Shown here piece after piece: positions 61,001 through 64,000 of a stretch of DNA of 64,000 nucleotides. This stretch comes from an uncultured archaeon (GTDB lineage Archaea > Halobacteriota > Methanosarcinia > Methanosarcinales > Methanoperedenaceae), in contig CABMIH010000065.1 of NCBI GenBank assembly GCA_902386205.1, positions 1 to 64,000 of the forward strand, written 5' to 3'. A program made the translations under genes and the position numbers. A model generated the notes under the pieces. That model was not told the origin of the DNA and did not search any database. It was given only the letters and a program-made list of their open reading frames with translations. The number at the start of each line of letters is the position of its first letter. Position 1 is the stretch's first letter.

Positions 61001-61889
61001 CAGTGCGCTCTTTTCCGAGCTTAAGAGACTGATGGATACGAGCATTGAGCTCTTCCTGGTAAAGCGCAAGTGGATGGAAATCGTTATCAGGAACAACAGG
61101 ATGCCCTTTGCGACACAGAGGCCGAAGGACCCCCAGACCATGCAGCGCGGCTCGATAGCTGTTGACACAAGCGGGCTTGTGTACACGATCGGGGTGGTAG
61201 GCATAAACGAAATGGTGCAGCACCACACTGGCAAGGAGATGCACAATAATGAGGATGCGCGGCGGCTTGCGATCAGGGCGATGTTTGAGATGAAGTTCTA
61301 CGCAAAGGAGCTATCGCAGAAGTACGGCATGGAAATAGCGCTTGCAAGGACGCCGGCTGAGACCACGGCGCAGAGGTTTGCAGTATCCGACCTCCTGCAC
61401 AAGGAATACAGGAGGTGCGCCGAGCCCATTATAAAGGGCAATGTGAAAGAAGCGCTCAAGCGCATCTCTGAGACGCGCGACCTCCCTGTTTATTACACCA
61501 ACGGCACGCACATCCCCCCGAGCGCAGAGGTGTCGCTCCCCCAGCGCATCAAGCTTGAGGAGGTCTTTTTCCCGATAGTGGACGGGGGCAACATCCTCCA
61601 CATCTGGCTCGGAGAGGCGGCGCCTGACCCGCACGGATTAAAGGAGTTCGCCATGAACATCGCGAAGAACACACAGGTGGGGTATTTTGCCTTCACGAAG
61701 GATATGACGGTGTGCATGGACGATTTCCATGTGGCGTCGGGCCTCTTGGATGCGTGCCCGAACTGCGCGAGTGATAATGTGGAGCATCTGTCGCGGGTGA
61801 CGGGGTATATTCAGGCTGTGAGCGGATGGAATGAAGGGAAGAAGCAGGAATTGAAGGATAGGAAGAGGTACGGGGTGGGGGGGATGTGA
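58071..61889 (+). CDS. nrdD: anaerobic (class III) ribonucleoside-triphosphate reductase with intein
   Basis: 1272 residues: an ATP-cone-like N-terminus (RTTDGHLMDWDRNTIVRQLL, about 64-83), then the NrdD core interrupted by an intein at residues 225-697. After splicing the core reads EYLGTRAF-CQDWDLRYFFYYGL, as in uninterrupted relatives, and the mature protein is ~799 residues. Active-site region ISCYQCCAYNFSS (about 920), and the glycyl radical loop RVTGYIQAVSGWNEGKKQELKDRKRYG with the radical Gly at about 1245 (772 after splicing). Just before it, CPNC is present but the second cysteine of the first knuckle appears as Asp (VCMDDFH). The activase gene nrdG is not seen. Reduces NTPs to dNTPs without oxygen. 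Confidence 0.96.
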   Translation: MVKYIDIQISSPREHSKELAGIFIRETRQALEALKAKNAQAAKEFQTIQKTLGGYSVPAIPKVRTTDGHLMDWDRNTIVRQLLKETKLSEQFHGKPAISEEEAKEIAKETEKRIKDMGVKFLSGPLVRELVNIILLERGHTEWRNISTRVGTPVFDAYRIDMGTGFEANDNANLQENAETSHKKKADKMSKEQYLLMIPPKLADAHLNGDIHIHDLEYLGTRAFCLDATATIPMVMNGEFSFAKAGDFDAMFQKPEKIEDRELADVSFLDIKFFGPRGCRKLLRVYRKKTDEKILALRTNLGKTLRLSKDHPLIVCENGSLLERRAGDTKAGTTLATGTPYLFGTIPTKINMVRELCSKATAEEIENVYARGLGKFFEQNQVMVSAHGQLQKQWRIRGILPISRLAEMTADWSDEECEEGFIGITLGVTGSEHVLPAIFEMTPEMARLTGYFVSEGNYNVVQGHNYNLVITNGNLEVIEDVKRGIQELGTYTTVSTQPNGAQQIFFGGKLTYLLFRRVLGIPEGAAGKRIPAKFFCMDKKISDEFLSAYMTGDGSFAYRKEKSDALISFTTQSEGLKTDLLYLLAANGIAARAYTTSSSTTFSTGHEHISNVWRVAFNGENVRRFLKFSTFLDEKRSKAAAGFLEKVMPKKAAFKEERVAEMKEVDATTGYLYDFVLEGDENEEHVFMAGDGLLVHNCQDWDLRYFFYYGLMPDGSGTKASVAGPAKKAEVAILHAVKALGSAQTNFAGGQGFYNFLTFIAPFFEGMSYEEIEQLMQMFVYEMTQMMVARGGQLVFSSVQLSPGVPKLWKDKPVVYKGAVYDGKQAPLRTYGEFEREVRLAFEALMNVMLKGDYWGKPFNFPKPEVSIEPDFMVEDEEYNRAHPELLSYDELYTKAFELAAKFGAPYFDNQLPEYRGAGKGISCYQCCAYNFSSSQDKDSEFEAKLYFRDGKHFSMGAWQVVSVNCPRAAYKAKKDDSALFSELKRLMDTSIELFLVKRKWMEIVIRNNRMPFATQRPKDPQTMQRGSIAVDTSGLVYTIGVVGINEMVQHHTGKEMHNNEDARRLAIRAMFEMKFYAKELSQKYGMEIALARTPAETTAQRFAVSDLLHKEYRRCAEPIIKGNVKEALKRISETRDLPVYYTNGTHIPPSAEVSLPQRIKLEEVFFPIVDGGNILHIWLGEAAPDPHGLKEFAMNIAKNTQVGYFAFTKDMTVCMDDFHVASGLLDACPNCASDNVEHLSRVTGYIQAVSGWNEGKKQELKDRKRYGVGGM
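58743..60161 (+). other. intein in NrdD, with LAGLIDADG-type endonuclease
   Basis: 473 residues from Cys225 (CLDATATIPMVMNGEFSF, block A) to Asn697 (HVFMAGDGLLVHN, block G), followed by the catalytic Cys698 of the C-extein. Block B is LSKDHPLIV; the endonuclease motifs are LTGYFVSEGNY (about 447) and YMTGDGSFAY (about 549), one each of the paired LAGLIDADG helices. The terminal HN|C allows normal splicing. The insertion sits in the conserved catalytic core of NrdD. Confidence 0.93.
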
Positions 61890-61943
61890 TGTTGGAGTAA
61901 ACAATAAGTTTCAAACAGACGCAAAAAGATCTATAGGTGAAAT

Positions 61944-64000
61944 ATGTATTGGTGGTCGCGCAATGGGCTTATCGGGGATCCATTTGATAGGATTAGTGGA
62001 ATAGAAGAAATAGATATACTATCATTAATTGTTGAAACAGAAATTGTTAGAAAATATAATAACATTCTGATAACAGATCCAAGAAACCTACTTGGTAAAT
62101 CAGTAATTATTTTTGGAGAATTTGGATCAGGTAGAACGACTCTATTTTCCTTTCTTAAAGGTTTAATTCACAGAGAAGGGATTGATAGTCATATTATTCG
62201 TTTACATGGATCCTTTGAAGATAGTTCAGAGATAGAAAAAAAATTTTTAAATTCATTGTTTTTCAAATTAACTGGAGAGGTTAGAGAAGATGCATCCTTA
62301 CTTGAGATAATTGAAGCGCTTAGAAATAAAAAAAACAAAATTGATAAATATTTTGTTTTTATTGATGAACTTCATAAAAATCAATTTATTCAATCCTCTT
62401 TAGAATTCTTAAAGAATCTTCAAGGGATTATAGAAGAAATAAATGAAGAAGTAAATATAGGCATAATGATTGCCGGTCGGAATGAATGGCGAAATGAAAT
62501 AATTAATAATCCTATTTACAGTGGAACTTTTGCAAATTATGATGAAATTGGGGAAATGTCCATTGAAGATGCATGTAACATGGTTGACAAGAGAATTCGA
62601 TATTTTCATTCAAAGCCCGAAGCTTATATTTCATTTTCTTTAGTTACTCAAGATGCAATAGCTAAAATATATTCAACAATAGAAATTAAAACACCTCGAG
62701 CAATACTCCGAGCAGTTTCACGGTTGGTAGAGGCAGTTCCAGTATCAGTGAATGTAATCACATCTTCAGATATTCCCAGATATCTTGGGAAAAATATACT
62801 TTCTGGAATAAGAAATCATATATTAGCGGTATCTTCAGTGTACAATAGATTATCTAATGTAGAAACCTTGGGAAACAGAGAGACTCAAGAAAAAGCATTT
62901 GATCTTATTTATAAAATATATACTCATCCATTGAAATTACCCTTGAATTCATCCTCTGGCTACGATTCAGAATTAATCATCAAAATGTTAGGAAAAAACC
63001 TATTACAACAAAAACAAATCAAAATTCCAATTGTATTTGATCATATTAAAATAAAATCCAGTGAAGGCAGTGAAAAAGTCATTGTAGTTGATGATGCTAT
63101 TAAAGCTGTTTTTGATAATATTACTGAAAAACACCAAGTATCTCCAGAAGATTATTTAGTAACTATATTTTTAAATAAAGAAACATATACTCAATCATCT
63201 CAAGATGATGCAAAGAGTATAATTAAAAGAATTGGTGGTATAAAAGAAAGGTTGCCTGAAAGGCTTGAAGCATGTAAGACTTGGATAGACGATTCAATAA
63301 TACAGTATACCAAAGTCACAAATTTTGAAATTAATGGGATTCCGAAAGAAAAAGAGTACGAATTTCTTTTGACGTGCGAATCTGCGATGGATGGAATTTT
63401 AAAAGTTTATTATGCGGTCAGAGAAGACATAACTGAAACAGTAAGTAGAACTATATTCCTTGAAAAAATATTGCAAGATTGTGATCTCGAAGAACTAAAT
63501 GAATTTTATCAAAAGGTAAGAATATCAAACGAATTAGGAACTGTTCATTTAGATGTTAGAGAAACAATAATAGATTTATTTTTTAGAGCATACCGTAAAG
63601 TGGTAGAAGTAATACTTGGTGAGCTGGATTTAGGGAGATTTTTAGCCTTGAAATCCTATTATATTCTTCCAAAGGAAATGGAAATTTTGCGTGACATAAG
63701 GTCAAAAATCTTCGATCAAAAGAACTACATTAAAGCGAGATCGATGATTCAGTTTCTGTTTAATGAAAAAATTGCAGAATTTCTTAATTTTAACTTATCG
63801 GTTGTTTATGGAATTGATTGGTATGAAAAATGTTTACCAAGAGATTTAGCTTCCAAAATAAAACAAGAAGGTACAATAGTTGAGGAACAAAATCAGCTTC
63901 AAGAGAAAGAAAGAATTTATAATAAATTAAAGCATTTAGATTTAATTGATGTTTATGAAATTATAGAATTCAAAATATTGTGGGATGGATTTTTTGGATT
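61944..64000 (+). CDS. large P-loop (STAND-like) ATPase with C-terminal Swt1-type HEPN-like domain, 3' end beyond window
   Basis: Open for 685 codons from ATG 61944 to the right edge with no stop. A Walker A-like GEFGSGRTT (residues 58-66) carries Arg in place of the usual Lys; Walker B YFVFIDELHK (136-145, D141 E142) is intact; AGRNEWRNEIINNP (~178) and RAILRAVSRLVEAVP (~252-266) fit a sensor/winged helix following the ATPase. The final 80 residues, IAEFLNFNLSVVYGIDWYEKCLPRDLASKI... to HLDLIDVYEIIEFKILWDGFFG, look like the start of a Swt1-type HEPN. Codons are AT-rich, unlike nrdD directly upstream, and no promoter-like gap exceeds 55 nt, so it may be a recent gain. A defence role is inference. 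Confidence 0.75.
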   Translation, partial: MYWWSRNGLIGDPFDRISGIEEIDILSLIVETEIVRKYNNILITDPRNLLGKSVIIFGEFGSGRTTLFSFLKGLIHREGIDSHIIRLHGSFEDSSEIEKKFLNSLFFKLTGEVREDASLLEIIEALRNKKNKIDKYFVFIDELHKNQFIQSSLEFLKNLQGIIEEINEEVNIGIMIAGRNEWRNEIINNPIYSGTFANYDEIGEMSIEDACNMVDKRIRYFHSKPEAYISFSLVTQDAIAKIYSTIEIKTPRAILRAVSRLVEAVPVSVNVITSSDIPRYLGKNILSGIRNHILAVSSVYNRLSNVETLGNRETQEKAFDLIYKIYTHPLKLPLNSSSGYDSELIIKMLGKNLLQQKQIKIPIVFDHIKIKSSEGSEKVIVVDDAIKAVFDNITEKHQVSPEDYLVTIFLNKETYTQSSQDDAKSIIKRIGGIKERLPERLEACKTWIDDSIIQYTKVTNFEINGIPKEKEYEFLLTCESAMDGILKVYYAVREDITETVSRTIFLEKILQDCDLEELNEFYQKVRISNELGTVHLDVRETIIDLFFRAYRKVVEVILGELDLGRFLALKSYYILPKEMEILRDIRSKIFDQKNYIKARSMIQFLFNEKIAEFLNFNLSVVYGIDWYEKCLPRDLASKIKQEGTIVEEQNQLQEKERIYNKLKHLDLIDVYEIIEFKILWDGFFG

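Overview
The window is archaeal. It carries KEOPS Kae1 and Bud32 as separate genes, aIF1A next to a RIO1 kinase and a KH-domain ribosome-assembly factor, PAC2-family and archaeal pilin (AVSPVIG-type) genes, a KaiC/FlaH-like ATPase pair, a PEF-CTERM-like surface protein, UPF0330-type VapB antitoxin and many COG1361/COG1470-like exported proteins. With the triheme cytochrome c, class III ribonucleotide reductase, flavodiiron protein and CbpB-like radical SAM enzyme, this best fits an anaerobic euryarchaeon of the Methanosarcinales, possibly the Methanoperedens/ANME-2d lineage. That placement is inference from gene content; no 16S rRNA, mcr gene or tRNA is visible.

Layout. 1-1685: the end of a TPR protein with near-identical 120-bp repeats. 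2.0-4.8 kb: flavodoxin, zinc ribbon, flavodiiron protein, YHS protein and nitroreductase (redox defence). 4.9-11.4 kb: a small regulator pair, then a tightly overlapping minus-strand operon that interleaves a MacB-type and an NatAB-type ABC exporter with a Yip1-like and a COG1361-like membrane protein. 11.5-13.3 kb: an XRE regulator with three small membrane proteins. 13.5-18.6 kb: exported proteins and a lipoprotein. 18.9-23.2 kb: membrane-anchored HTH protein, then the translation/ribosome-assembly and KEOPS genes. 23.2-26.0 kb: DUF2298 membrane protein and a family-2 glycosyltransferase whose start is frameshifted. 26.1-30.8 kb: nucleotidyltransferase-like protein, CbpB-like radical SAM, PAC2 protein and a type IV pilin. 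31-35 kb: small genes and an accessory patch with two toxin-antitoxin pairs beside a decayed copy of a pilus gene end. 35.3-44.4 kb: a nine-gene type IV pilus/Tad-like operon ending upstream in two KaiC-like ATPases.

44.7-50.3 kb: a cupredoxin, a truncated copy of the PAC2 gene, and a six-gene SPFH/zinc-ribbon membrane module that resembles Bacillus ydjFGHI. 50.3-55 kb: triheme cytochrome, small genes, enolase and a broken SRPBCC gene. 55.0-61.9 kb: MobB-MoaE fusion, arginyl-tRNA synthetase and, divergently, a glutaredoxin-like protein with an intein-bearing NrdD. From 61.9 kb to the right edge runs a very AT-rich partial gene for a large P-loop (STAND-like) ATPase with what looks like the start of a Swt1-type HEPN domain, the best candidate here for a poorly described defence-type protein.

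Three genes (about 26.0, 52.0 and 54.7 kb) become normal if one base is added to or removed from a short homopolymer. This hints at residual consensus errors in the assembly, so apparent gene breakage should be read with care.
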